From Nonomuraea thailandensis (GTDB lineage Bacteria > Actinomycetota > Actinomycetes > Streptosporangiales > Streptosporangiaceae): a stretch of DNA of 64,000 bases. Below the pieces are notes generated by a model. That model made no database searches, was not told the DNA's origin, and saw nothing but the letters and a program-made list of their open reading frames with translations. Location of the stretch: positions 620,001-684,000 of the forward strand of contig NZ_JAMZEB010000002.1 in NCBI RefSeq assembly GCF_024172165.1, read 5' to 3'. Made by a program: the position numbers and the translations under genes. Positions 15,528 to 24,876 of this stretch are shown in pieces; the stretch's first letter is position 1; each line of letters begins with the position of its first letter.

Positions 15528-17203
15528 ACGAGGAATCCGCCGCTGATGACGGTTGCCGCGATGTGCGGCCATCTGCGGTCGATGAAGAGCGCCGCCGCAG
15601 TCAGTATGGCGGAGATCGCCGCGATCGAGCCGTACGGGACCACCAGGTCGGGCAGGCCGACGGCCAGGGCCGTCTCGTTCCTGTTCACCAGGCCGAGGAC
15701 GGACTGGGCCACGACGCCCGTGAACGCCACGCCCGCCAGCCCGCCGAAGGCGGCCAGTGCTCTGCCCCTCAGCGCCGCCGTGACGAGCTGGACCAGGCAG
15801 GCCAGCGCGTACAGGGCGAGGGGCGCGGCCAGCCAGGGCGAGCGGGAGATCTGGTACGGCGCGCCGGTCACGTGCAGGCCGCCGGGCCGGATCTCCGGGG
15901 CGGGGCACGGGGTGAGCGACTGGCGGGCCGGGTCGCCGACGAACCCGGCGATCTCCCGGCGGGCGCAGGCGCTGGCCAGGAAGACGGCGTGGGAGAGGCC
16001 GGCGAACTGCTGGAAACGCCCGTCGGGCAGGGACTCGGCGGCGGGCCCCGCGGTCCTCGGGGGCGTCGTCGGGTCGTACTGGCCGGCGAGCACGTAGACC
16101 GGGGCCTTCACGACGGGGGCCGTGGGTGCGCTCGCGGGCAGCCGCCACGCATCACACACGGCCTTGTCCGCGTTCACCGTGAACAACCGCGATCCCCGGG
16201 CGTAGGTGTTGAACGGGACCTCGTCCTGGCACTGCACCGCGTGGTACAGCCCGAACTCGTGCGACGTCAGCCCCTCGCCCACCGCGTCCGCCAGCGGCCT
16301 CAGCAGCTCGTCATGCCCCTCGGCCAGCGCCCCCACCAGCTCAGGCACCACGGCGGCCACCTCCGCCTCGTGCAGGGCCTCCGCCAGGATCGTGGCCACG
16401 TCGTCACCGCTCATCCGCGCCGTGAACTCCCGGCCCGCGAGCGGATCCAGCACCGGGACCAGGGCCGGTGTCCGGTTGAGCCGCGCCAGCATGGTCTCGT
16501 AGCGCTCCCGCACCCCCAGCAGCGCCATCGTGTCGCCCAGGTTCCGGTCGGCGTCGTCGTACCAGGCGACGCCCGCGGGCAGGTACGAGTCGAGCACCAC
16601 CGACCGCACCCCCTCGGGGTCGGCCGCGGCCACGTCCATCATGACCCTGGTCGAGTAGCTGACGCCGAACAGGTTCCACGAGGCGTACCCGAGCTGCCGC
16701 CGTAAGGCGACCACGTCGGCCGCGATCTCCTTCGTGTTGTAGCCGCGCAGGTCGACGCCCTGCTCGGCGAGCCGCTCGCGGCACCGGTTGGCGGCGGCAC
16801 CGACGTCGGCCCGCGGCTGCCGCAGCCGCCCGAGCAGCGCCTGCGCGGTCTCGGGGCAGGCCAGCGCCGGCTGGGAGTATCTGCTGCCGCGCTGCTCGAC
16901 GGCGACCACGTCGCGGTCGGGGAACATCTGGCTCAGGAACCCCGTGAGCTGCATGGACGCCGACCCGGGGCCGCCGCTCATGTAGACCACCGGGTCGGGC
17001 TTGCGGTCGGCGGCCGTCGAGAGGTGCACGGCGTACCCGACCTTGATCTTCCGCTCCGGCGCGTCCCTGCGCTCGGGAACCTCCAGGAAACCGCAGCTCG
17101 TACGGGCCGGCATCGGGACCGGGCAGGGCACGGACGGGGCTCCGGCCGAGGTCATGACGGGAGGCGCGGACAGGGCGAGGGCGAGCACGACCCGAATGAT
17201 CAC
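15503..17203 (-). CDS. TAP-like alpha/beta hydrolase fused to a C-terminal membrane domain
   Basis: 566-aa exported serine hydrolase related to tripeptidyl aminopeptidase/proline iminopeptidase. A signal-like N-terminus precedes the lid and catalytic fold. The nucleophile Ser182 is in FGVSYSTR, the Asp is in AGQYDPTTPP near 375 and the His is in GLSHAVF near 403. From about residue 440 four TM helices follow, unusual for soluble secreted TAPs. GTG start with TAGTCT-N6-GTG upstream, suggesting a leaderless message. Cotranscribed with the DUF418 gene. Confidence 0.85.
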   Translation of the reverse strand: MIIRVVLALALSAPPVMTSAGAPSVPCPVPMPARTSCGFLEVPERRDAPERKIKVGYAVHLSTAADRKPDPVVYMSGGPGSASMQLTGFLSQMFPDRDVVAVEQRGSRYSQPALACPETAQALLGRLRQPRADVGAAANRCRERLAEQGVDLRGYNTKEIAADVVALRRQLGYASWNLFGVSYSTRVMMDVAAADPEGVRSVVLDSYLPAGVAWYDDADRNLGDTMALLGVRERYETMLARLNRTPALVPVLDPLAGREFTARMSGDDVATILAEALHEAEVAAVVPELVGALAEGHDELLRPLADAVGEGLTSHEFGLYHAVQCQDEVPFNTYARGSRLFTVNADKAVCDAWRLPASAPTAPVVKAPVYVLAGQYDPTTPPRTAGPAAESLPDGRFQQFAGLSHAVFLASACARREIAGFVGDPARQSLTPCPAPEIRPGGLHVTGAPYQISRSPWLAAPLALYALACLVQLVTAALRGRALAAFGGLAGVAFTGVVAQSVLGLVNRNETALAVGLPDLVVPYGSIAAISAILTAAALFIDRRWPHIAATVISGGFLVWWFTWVL

Positions 17204-17228
17204 GGGACGAGACTAATAGTGTGGAGCC
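17204..17228. promoter_or_regulatory. Second compact divergent leaderless promoter
   Basis: A 25-bp gap lies between the divergent GTG codons of the hydrolase (17203, -) and the aminotransferase (17229, +). The - strand shows TAGTCT-N6-GTG (box at 17210-17215); the + strand shows TAGTGT-N6-GTG (box at 17217-17222). The boxes abut back to back. Confidence 0.55.
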
Positions 17229-18395
<1,167 letters not shown>

Positions 18396-18439
18396 CCCTG
18401 TTAAGGTGGCCCGGATCACTTCTGGAGGAGAGGGGGCTG

Positions 18440-18493
18440 ATGAATATGGCTGTCGGCAGCCGTGTTCGGCATGCCCTCGGCCGGTCCGCTTGA
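18440..18493 (+). CDS. Possible 17-aa leader peptide upstream of the GNAT gene
   Basis: A short reading frame (MNMAVGSRVRHALGRSA) follows a strong ribosome site, GGAGGAG at 18424-18430, and ends 48 bp before the acetyltransferase start. A hairpin GGCTG-TCGG-CAGCC (18448-18461) lies inside it. This arrangement fits a translated leader controlling the downstream gene, but short frames also arise by chance. Confidence 0.35.
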   Translation: MNMAVGSRVRHALGRSA

Positions 18494-18541
18494 GCAGGTC
18501 GCTCGCGGCCCGGTCGTCTCCCCAACGACCAGGAGTGTCAC

Positions 18542-19057
18542 GTGAGTTCTTCCCTTACCCCGGCCGGCGCCGACCTGATCACCGACCGCCTCGTCCTTCG
18601 CGTCTGGACGCCCGATGAGGTGGCGGCGGTCCTGAACGGCGCCCGGCCCGGGCACTGGGCCGGGGACTTCCCGGCCGAAGGCGACCAGGTCATCGCCGGC
18701 CTGTTCGCCGAGCATCCCGCCTGGCTGGACGTCCACGGCCACCGCCAGATCATCGAGCGCGACAGCGGGCTGGTGGTCGGCTCCATCGGCCTGTTCTGGC
18801 CGCCCGCGAACGGCGAGGTCGAGCTCGGGTACGGCATCGTCGCCTCACGCCGGGGCCGAGGCTACGCCCCCGAGGCCACCCGGGCCCTGGCGGCGTTCGC
18901 CCTGACCGCGCCGGGGGTGCACGCGGTGCGCGCCCACGTGGAGCTGTCGAACCCGCCCTCGCTCCGGGTGCTGGAGAAGGCCGGGTTCCATCAGGTGAGC
19001 TCCGACGGCGACACGGCCCTCTACCGCGTCACGGAGCCGTACCCCGCCCTGCCGTGA
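18542..19057 (+). CDS. GNAT-family N-acetyltransferase (RimJ/RimL-like)
   Basis: 171-aa acetyl-CoA-dependent transferase. LITDRLVLRVWTPDE opens the fold, the acetyl-CoA loop is in the segment ELGYGIVASRRGRGYAPEATRAL (R-G-x-G-Y-A) and NPPSLRVLEKAGFHQV is the C-terminal signature. It could modify protein N-termini or a small amine such as an antibiotic; the substrate is not visible. GTG start at 18542 after CAGGAGTG. A perfect terminator hairpin follows the gene. Confidence 0.9.
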   Translation: MSSSLTPAGADLITDRLVLRVWTPDEVAAVLNGARPGHWAGDFPAEGDQVIAGLFAEHPAWLDVHGHRQIIERDSGLVVGSIGLFWPPANGEVELGYGIVASRRGRGYAPEATRALAAFALTAPGVHAVRAHVELSNPPSLRVLEKAGFHQVSSDGDTALYRVTEPYPALP

Positions 19058-19063
19058 CCTCGC

Positions 19064-19094
19064 GGCCGGCGGCGGCACCCGGCCGCCGCCGGCC
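19064..19094. terminator. Strong GC-rich hairpin between convergent genes
   Basis: GGCCGGCGGCGG (19064-19075) and CCGCCGCCGGCC (19083-19094) form a perfect 12-bp stem with a 7-base loop. It separates the + GNAT gene from the - lipoprotein gene and can act in both directions. Confidence 0.75.
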
Positions 19095-19105
19095 CAGGCG
19101 GCACG

Positions 19106-19480
19106 TCACCGCTCCCGGTGGAGCACGAGGTGCTCGTGGTACAGCACGCCGTCACGGACGTCGCCGGTGGCGGTGAACCCGGCGTCGTCGAAGTAGTCGA
19201 GGTGGCTGCCGGTGACGGTGTACCGGCCGGTGTAGGCGCGCTTGCGGCCGTCGCGCTCCTCCTCGTAGCGGCCGTCGGGCAGCAGCTCCTGCCTGATGCG
19301 CCCGTCGGCGGTCACCCACATGCCGACGTACGGGTGCGGGGCGGCGCTCGCCCGCCCCGGTGCCTTCTCCGATGCCCGCCCCGGCGCCTGCTCGGCGCCG
19401 CGGCCACCGTCGGCGCAGGCGGTCATCGCGGTGAGCATGCCGATGGCGAGCAGCACTTTGCCGATCATGTTCGCTTCCAA
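19106..19480 (-). CDS. Small lipoprotein with an Atu4866-type domain
   Basis: 124-aa exported protein. A hydrophobic signal and the lipobox-like MTAC give Cys near residue 22 (start may instead be the Met at residue 5). A short Ala/Arg/Pro linker contains a repeated APGRAS. The folded part runs from PHPYVGMWVTADGRIRQELL through YEEERDGRKRAYTGRYTVTG to the end and matches the small beta-barrel Atu4866 family, whose function is unknown. Confidence 0.75.
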   Translation of the reverse strand: MEANMIGKVLLAIGMLTAMTACADGGRGAEQAPGRASEKAPGRASAAPHPYVGMWVTADGRIRQELLPDGRYEEERDGRKRAYTGRYTVTGSHLDYFDDAGFTATGDVRDGVLYHEHLVLHRER

Positions 19481-19651
19481 CCCTCCGTGGTCAGGCCGCC
19501 GCCGGGTGGCGGCGCTGACGAGTCTGCCGAGGCCGGAAGGGCTGAGGAAGTGGTGAGAAGTTCCTAGGAGGAACGCACCCAGGCTTGCGGAAACGTGGTC
19601 AACGCGTAGTGGCCGCCCTCTTCGGCCAGGACGCCTGCCTGACGGGACCGG

Positions 19652-20758
19652 TCACCCGCGCCGTGAGGCCTCGTCGCCCACGCCGGCCCCGTCCAGCGGC
19701 GTCAGCGCCGCCGTGGCCTCCTGGTGCTCCATCCCCGTCGCCTGCAGCAGATCCACCACCACGGACCGCAACTGCGCGATGATCACGTGCGCCGAGAACC
19801 CCAGCCCCTCGGGCCGCTCCCGGGCCGCCACCGCCAGCAGCGCCTGCCGGGCCAGGGCCGGCTCCCGCCCTGCCCCCAGCTCCAGTTGCAGCAGCAGCGC
19901 CGCCTCCGACACCTCGCGCATCGCCTCGGCCAGCGCGGCGGGGGGCGGGCTGGCCTCCCCGAGCGAGGCCAGGGTGCGCCTGCTCAGCACCCTGGCGTTG
20001 CGCAGCGCCAGGTCCACGGGCACGGCCGCGGTCTCGTAGCGGGCCAGGCGGGCGCGCCGGTGCCAGTGCAGCGGCGAGATCATCGTGATCTCCTTGCTGG
20101 TCTCCAGCGCCGCCTCGAACTCCTCCACCGCCGCCTGCGTCGTGCGCGCCTCCTCCAGAGCCTCGGCCGCCAGGTCCGCGTCGCGTTTCTCGATGGCCTC
20201 CGCCGCCCGCTCCAGCACCGTGGACAGCGCGTCCAGCACGCCCGACAGGTGCTTGGCCGCGATCGTGAACGGGCTGGCGGGCAGCAGCGCCACCGCCGCG
20301 ATCCCGATGACGCCGCCCGTGAGCGCGTCGGCCATGCGGTCGAGCCCGCCGGCCCCGTCGCCCGGCACCAGGGTGGCCACCAGCACGGCCGACGAGCCGG
20401 CCTGCGCGACGAACAGGGCGCCGCTGTTGAGCAGCACGGCCACCGTCATGGCCAGCCCCACCACCAGCGCGAGCTGCCAGGCGCCCGAGCCGATCCACGC
20501 CACCAGCAGGTCGCCGACCCCTACGCCCAGGCTGACCCCGACGACCAGCTCGACGACCCGCCGCAGCCGCTGCCCGAGGCCGACGCCCACGCAGATCAGC
20601 ACGGAGATGGGGGCGAAGAACGGGGCGGGGTGGCCGAGCAGCTCGACGGCGGCGGTCCAGGCCAGGGCCGAGCCCACCGCGCACTGCGCGATCGACGGCG
20701 CCGTCAGGCCGAACGTGCCCAGCCGTTCCTTCACAAGATCGCTGAGCCTGGTTAGCAC
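19652..20758 (-). CDS. FUSC-family membrane protein (aromatic acid exporter-like)
   Basis: 368-aa protein with about six N-terminal TM helices (residues 20-175; FAPISVLICVGVGLGQRLRRVVELVVG is the signature region) and a long cytoplasmic helical domain (about 185-345) with coiled-coil segments. The architecture matches a half-size FUSC/ArAE protein, proposed to export aromatic acids or other organic anions. It stands alone, preceded by a relatively AT-rich promoter region (20760-20815). Confidence 0.82.
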   Translation of the reverse strand: MLTRLSDLVKERLGTFGLTAPSIAQCAVGSALAWTAAVELLGHPAPFFAPISVLICVGVGLGQRLRRVVELVVGVSLGVGVGDLLVAWIGSGAWQLALVVGLAMTVAVLLNSGALFVAQAGSSAVLVATLVPGDGAGGLDRMADALTGGVIGIAAVALLPASPFTIAAKHLSGVLDALSTVLERAAEAIEKRDADLAAEALEEARTTQAAVEEFEAALETSKEITMISPLHWHRRARLARYETAAVPVDLALRNARVLSRRTLASLGEASPPPAALAEAMREVSEAALLLQLELGAGREPALARQALLAVAARERPEGLGFSAHVIIAQLRSVVVDLLQATGMEHQEATAALTPLDGAGVGDEASRRG

Positions 20759-20876
20759 CCCTCCACCATGGCGGATCTTTATGACAGTAAGGTCACGTTT
20801 GACCCATCTAAGTCCTTTTGGAGGGCGCCTGAGGGTCTGCCGGAGGGGGTCGCCCGGCGCACCTGGCGCACCCTGC

Positions 20877-21530
20877 TCAGCCGAGGAAGGCGTCCACCGT
20901 GCGCAGGAACTCCTTGCGGGCGTCCATGTGGACCAGGTGCCCCGCCTCGATCCTGACCAGCTCCGCCCCCGGGATGCGCGCCGCCACGTCCGGCTCGAAC
21001 GGGCTGAGCGTCCCCGAGAGCACGAGCGTGGGCGCCGTGATCTTCGCGAGCCCGTCTCCCCACGTGGGATGCAGCATCTGCCGTTCGGTCTCGTGCACCA
21101 TCCGCCAGTCGAACCCGGTCGAGCCGTCCTCCACGATCGGCGGGCGCCCCGTGAGCGCGTACGCGGGCGGCGGGTCCTCCAGGACCAGCCGCTCGATCCG
21201 CTCAGGACGGCCCGCCGCCACGAGAGCGGCGATCACGCCGCCGAGCGAGTGCCCCACCAGCCTGACCCGCTCCGCGCCCAGGTGGTCGAGCAGGGCGACG
21301 ACGTCCGCGGCCATGTCGGGCAGCGCGTAGCCGCCGGGATGGTCGCTGGCCCCGTGGCCGCGCAGGTCGGGCGCGAAGACGTGGAAGCGGGCCGCGAGGT
21401 GCTGGGTGATGCCGTTCCAGTCGTTGTGGTCGGCGGTGCGGCCGTGGAGCAGCAGCAGAGGGGGAGCGGAGGGGTCGCCTTCCTCCCGGTAGACGAGCCT
21501 GATCCCGTTGACGTGCGCGTCGCGAATCAC
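20877..21530 (-). CDS. Alpha/beta hydrolase
   Basis: 217-aa hydrolase, short for the family. LLLLHGRTADHNDW is the oxyanion loop, the nucleophile Ser95 lies in VGHSLGGV and the His in IEAGHLVHMDARKEF near 200. The cap domain is small. The motif set resembles carboxylesterases and 2-hydroxymuconic-semialdehyde-type hydrolases; substrate unknown. Transcribed toward the FUSC gene's 5' region. Confidence 0.88.
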   Translation of the reverse strand: MIRDAHVNGIRLVYREEGDPSAPPLLLLHGRTADHNDWNGITQHLAARFHVFAPDLRGHGASDHPGGYALPDMAADVVALLDHLGAERVRLVGHSLGGVIAALVAAGRPERIERLVLEDPPPAYALTGRPPIVEDGSTGFDWRMVHETERQMLHPTWGDGLAKITAPTLVLSGTLSPFEPDVAARIPGAELVRIEAGHLVHMDARKEFLRTVDAFLG

Positions 21531-21687
21531 AGCCCGACCCTATGGCGTTCGTCCTGCGTCGAGGATCGCCGCCCGCGATCAGCGCGTCTTGACATCGCCG
21601 GCGGGGTTCCTGGGCACACATTGACCATGAACCCCGCCGACCGGCTCGGTAGCGTGGGGACCCGCCGCCAGCAGAAAGGGCGTACGC

Positions 21688-22779
21688 ATGCCGGACCCGA
21701 TCGAAGTGCGCAAGGTGCCGATCGAGAGCGTCACCGACGCCTCCGGCCTGTCCAGGCTCATCGCCGACGGGGTGATCGAGGCGGGCCGGGTGCTGGCCGT
21801 CATCGGCAAGACCGAGGGCAACGGCGGCGTGAACGACTACACGCGCATCCTCGCCGACCGCGCCTTCCGCGAGGTCCTGACCGAGCACGGGCATCCCGCC
21901 CCGGAGAGCGTGCCGCTGGTGTGGTCCGGCGGCACCGACGGCATCCTCAGCCCGCACGCCACGATCTTCGCCACCACGGCCGACGCCCCCGCCTCCGAGG
22001 AGCCCCGGCTGTCGGTCGGCGTCGCGATGAGCGAGGTCATCCTCCCCGAGGACATCGGCAGGCCGGCCATGGTCGAGAAGGTCGCCGCCGGGGTGCGCGA
22101 GGCCATGAAGATCGCCGGCATCGACGACCCGCGCGACGTGCACTACGTGCAGACCAAGACCCCGCTGCTCACGCTGGCCACCATCACCGACGCCAAGAGC
22201 CGCGGCCAGGACACCGCCATCGAGGAGACCGGCCCCTCGATGGACCTGTCCAACTCCACCACCGCCCTCGGCATCGCCGTGGCACTCGGCGAGATCGAGA
22301 TGCCGGCCGCCGGGCAGATCCACAAGGACCTGTCGCTGTACTCGTCCGTCGCCTCGTGCTCGTCCGGGGTGGAGCTGGACCGGGCCCAGATCGTGCTGGT
22401 GGGGAACGTGCGCGGGATCGGGGGACGGTACCGCATCGGGCACAGCGTGATGAAGGACGCGCTGGACGCCGACGGGATCTGGGAGGCCATCCGCGACTGC
22501 GGCCTTCCGCTGCCGGAGCGGCCGCATCCGTCGGATCTCGGCGGGCGGCTGGTGAACGTGTTCATGAAGTGCGAGGCCGATCCGTCGGGGCGGGTGCGGG
22601 GGCGGCGCAACATCATGCTGGACGACTCCGACGTGCACTGGCACCGGCAGATCAAGGCCGCCGCGGGCGGGGTGGCCGCCTCGGTCACCGGGGATCCCGC
22701 GGTGTTCGTGTCGGTGGCGGCCGTGCACCAGGGGCCGTCCGGAGGCGGGCCGGTGGCGGCGATCGCCGATCTGGGGTGA
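21688..22779 (+). CDS. Ring-opening amidohydrolase (cyanuric acid hydrolase/barbiturase family)
   Basis: 363-aa enzyme of the small family that opens cyanuric acid or barbituric acid rings. The three-fold repeated architecture is visible as three Lys/Ser pairs: Lys41 ([15 protein letters not shown]) with Ser80 ([13 protein letters not shown]), Lys157 (QTKTPLL) with Ser226 ([11 protein letters not shown]), and Lys323 (RQIKAAAGG) with Ser351 (HQGPSGGGP). The alignment of pairs to repeats is from memory of the family. Whether the substrate is barbiturate (pyrimidine breakdown) or cyanurate cannot be told. Confidence 0.88.
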   Translation: MPDPIEVRKVPIESVTDASGLSRLIADGVIEAGRVLAVIGKTEGNGGVNDYTRILADRAFREVLTEHGHPAPESVPLVWSGGTDGILSPHATIFATTADAPASEEPRLSVGVAMSEVILPEDIGRPAMVEKVAAGVREAMKIAGIDDPRDVHYVQTKTPLLTLATITDAKSRGQDTAIEETGPSMDLSNSTTALGIAVALGEIEMPAAGQIHKDLSLYSSVASCSSGVELDRAQIVLVGNVRGIGGRYRIGHSVMKDALDADGIWEAIRDCGLPLPERPHPSDLGGRLVNVFMKCEADPSGRVRGRRNIMLDDSDVHWHRQIKAAAGGVAASVTGDPAVFVSVAAVHQGPSGGGPVAAIADLG

Positions 22780-22793
22780 CCGCTGGGGGTCAC
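22776..22793 (+). terminator. Short hairpin at the amidohydrolase stop codon
   Basis: GTGACC (22776-22781) and GGTCAC (22788-22793) form a 6-bp stem with a 6-base loop, and the TGA stop lies in the stem. Confidence 0.35.
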
Positions 22794-22834
22794 ACGGCTC
22801 GTACCGTCCGGTGACGGTCGGCGGAGATCTACCT

Positions 22835-22852
22835 ATGTAGAGTTCGAGACAT
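22835..22852 (+). promoter_or_regulatory. Leaderless promoter with PadR-like operator
   Basis: TAGAGT (22838-22843) is followed by exactly 7 bases and the ATG at 22851, the classical leaderless spacing. Around it, ATGT (22835-22838) and ACAT (22849-22852) are inverted half sites with a 10-base spacer; the PadR consensus is ATGT-N8-ACAT, so the match is near but not exact. Autoregulation is likely. Confidence 0.5.
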
Positions 22853-23192
22853 GCACGGCGGCTTACGGATGACCATGCCGACTCAGGCGGTTCTGCGGGC
22901 CCTTCTGGGCGATCCCCGGCAGGAGCGCTACGGGCTGGAGCTGTGCGAGCTCGCGGACCTGCCCAGCGGGACGCTGTACCCGATCCTGGCGCGGCTGGAG
23001 CGGGCCGGCTGGGTGGAGAGCCGGTGGGAGGATCCCACGGCCCACGTGGCCGAAGGGCGGCCGCGGCGACGCTACTACCGGGTCACCGCGGACGGGGCTC
23101 AGCAGGCGCGAGAGGCCATCGCCAAGGCTTACAGGGCGCGCAGGCAGCGGGTGCCGGGCTGGGTGGCGGGGCCCGTGGGAGACTCGTCGTGA
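22851..23192 (+). CDS. PadR-family transcriptional regulator
   Basis: 113-aa winged-helix repressor. The HTH region is ELCELADLPSGTLYPILARLERAGWVES followed by the wing EGRPRRRYYRVTADG. It lacks a long C-terminal dimerisation helix, so it belongs to the short PadR group. ATG 22851 fits the leaderless promoter; a second ATG at 22869 is possible. The stop overlaps the next gene by 4 bp (GTGA). Confidence 0.88.
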   Translation: MHGGLRMTMPTQAVLRALLGDPRQERYGLELCELADLPSGTLYPILARLERAGWVESRWEDPTAHVAEGRPRRRYYRVTADGAQQAREAIAKAYRARRQRVPGWVAGPVGDSS

Positions 23193-24214
23193 GCGGGCAC
23201 CTGCGGCCGCTGCTGACGGCTGTGGGCGGCTCGCTGGGGGGCGAACGCCTGCGTCTGGTGCTGCGGGCGTACGAGGTGGCCGACCGCTGGCACAGCGGGC
23301 GGTTCCGCCGGGACGGGAGCCCTTACATCACCCATCCGGTCGCCGTCGCGGTGATCGTGGCCGAGATGGACCTGGACCACGAGCTGGTCTGCGCGGCGCT
23401 GCTCCATGACGTGCTCACGGACACCGCCTGCACCGAGGAGGCGTTGGCGGCGGAGTTCGGCGAGCCGATCACCAACCTGCTGCGCGGCATGCGGATGCTC
23501 GACTCCGTCGAGCGCAGACCGCCCGAGTGGCCTGTCTCGACGGACGAGCGCGTGCTCACGCTCAAGCTCGCGGACCGGCTGCACAACCAGCGCACCATCA
23601 GCGGTCTGCCCGAGGCCAGACAACGGGTGAACTCCCAGGAGAACCTGGACGTCGTCGCTCCTGTCGCGAGGCGGCTGGGGCTGACGGAGGTCGAGGAGGA
23701 GCTGCGGCGGCTGGCCATGGCCAACCTGTCCGGGCTCGGTGGCGCCCGGACTCTCTTCGGGGCCATCACCGCGGGGGCGAGCATGCTCCCGGCGGCGGCC
23801 CGGCCCAGGTGGCTGGAGGAATGGCTCGGCGAGCTGCTCACGCTGCCCGGCGGGCGCGCCCGGCTGAGGTTCGCGCTCTGGCTGCTGGCCGGCATGCCGC
23901 GCATGGCGCTGACCCTGCGCCGGCAAGCCGCCCTCACCCGCGGGGGACGTGCGGCCGTCCGGGACCGGCGGACCGCTCCGGCGGGACGCGCCGCGGCGGC
24001 CGGACGGGCGGCGACGCGGTGCCTGCGCTGGGTCGTGCGGTCGGACCTGCGGACGTGGGCCCTGCTCGCGCCGCTGCTCGGCTGGCTGGTGCTGGACGCG
24101 GCGGCCGAGCGGGTCACCGACGCCGTGGTGATCGTGATCACCGTGCCGCCCGTGCTGGCCGCGGCGGTGCACGCCATCCGGGCCCGAATCGGGGACGGCG
24201 ACGGGCGCGGGTAG
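23189..24214 (+). CDS. Membrane-anchored HD-domain protein (Rel/SpoT hydrolase-like)
   Basis: 341 aa. Residues 25-180 match the (p)ppGpp hydrolase domain of Rel proteins: His49 (YITHPVAVAVI), His73-Asp74 (ALLHDVLTDT), and Asp129-Asn133 (LADRLHNQRT). The Glu of the hydrolase ED pair is replaced by Thr77, with Asp78 retained. No synthetase, TGS or ACT domain follows; instead a basic linker and two C-terminal hydrophobic helices (about 290-330) anchor it. GTG start overlaps the PadR stop. It could hydrolyse alarmone or another nucleotide, or be a catalytically altered sensor. Confidence 0.8.
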   Translation: MSGHLRPLLTAVGGSLGGERLRLVLRAYEVADRWHSGRFRRDGSPYITHPVAVAVIVAEMDLDHELVCAALLHDVLTDTACTEEALAAEFGEPITNLLRGMRMLDSVERRPPEWPVSTDERVLTLKLADRLHNQRTISGLPEARQRVNSQENLDVVAPVARRLGLTEVEEELRRLAMANLSGLGGARTLFGAITAGASMLPAAARPRWLEEWLGELLTLPGGRARLRFALWLLAGMPRMALTLRRQAALTRGGRAAVRDRRTAPAGRAAAAGRAATRCLRWVVRSDLRTWALLAPLLGWLVLDAAAERVTDAVVIVITVPPVLAAAVHAIRARIGDGDGRG

Positions 24215-24225
24215 TCTCGGACGCT

Positions 24226-24762
24226 GTGCCGAGCATCCCGCAACCCCTTGACCCGAACGACGACGGCAGCGCCGCCCCCGCCGTCGCCGCCGCGCTGGCC
24301 GCCTACCAGGACGGCGCCGCGGGCCCCGCCGAGGTGCTGAACGCGCTCGGCGGCGCCCGCCTGCTGGTGCCCGTGGTCGCGCTGCTGACCGAGTCCGAGG
24401 TGGGCGAGCACGGGCTGCGGCAGGAGAAGGAGAGCGAGATGGCGCTGCCCAAGCTCGTCGGGCAGGACGGCAGGCAGGCGGTGCTCGCGTTCACCGGCAC
24501 GGAGGCGCTCACCCGGTGGCGGCCCGACGCGCGGCCGATCCAGGCCACCACGCTGCAGGTCTGCCAGGCCGCCGTGCAGGAGCGGGCGGCGGCGGTCGTG
24601 GTGGACGTGGCGGGGCCGGTGCAGTTCGTGATCGAGGGCGAGGTGCTGGAGGCGCTGGCCGCGGTCGAGTCCGGCACCGTGAACGAGCTGTCCGGCGTGA
24701 CGGTGGCCCGCGTGGAGCCCGCCCCGCCGCGCAGGCGCCGCTGGTTCTCGCGGCGCCGCTGA
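24226..24762 (+). CDS. SseB-family protein
   Basis: 178-aa protein carrying the SseB N-terminal domain (residues 15-120), recognised from ARLLVPVVA, EKESEMALPKLVGQDGRQAVLAFTG and WRPDARPIQ. In other bacteria SseB-like proteins support secretion or sulfur metabolism; in actinomycetes the function is unknown. GTG start 8 bases after TAGTCT. The basic tail RRRRWFSRRR ends just before the tandem repeats. Confidence 0.8.
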   Translation: MPSIPQPLDPNDDGSAAPAVAAALAAYQDGAAGPAEVLNALGGARLLVPVVALLTESEVGEHGLRQEKESEMALPKLVGQDGRQAVLAFTGTEALTRWRPDARPIQATTLQVCQAAVQERAAAVVVDVAGPVQFVIEGEVLEALAAVESGTVNELSGVTVARVEPAPPRRRRWFSRRR

Positions 24763-24833
24763 CAGAGGCGTCGCCGGCAGAGGGGCCTGCTGGCAGAGAG
24801 GACGCCGGCAGAGAGGCCGCCGGCAGAGGGGAC
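24758..24833. repeat. 15-bp tandem repeat array after the SseB gene
   Basis: Five degenerate units (24758-24772, 24773-24788, 24789-24803, 24804-24818, 24819-24833) share GCCGGCAGAG plus five variable bases; one unit has an extra base. The array starts at the stop codon of the SseB gene. Confidence 0.75.
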
Positions 24834-24876
24834 GTCTGGATGCACTCCCGGCCTCATCCCCTGATCTTCATGCCGG

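Noticed and set aside
20768..20956. 62-aa plus-strand frame upstream of the FUSC gene
   Set aside because: Begins in the AT-richer promoter tract and runs into antisense of the hydrolase; no support for coding.
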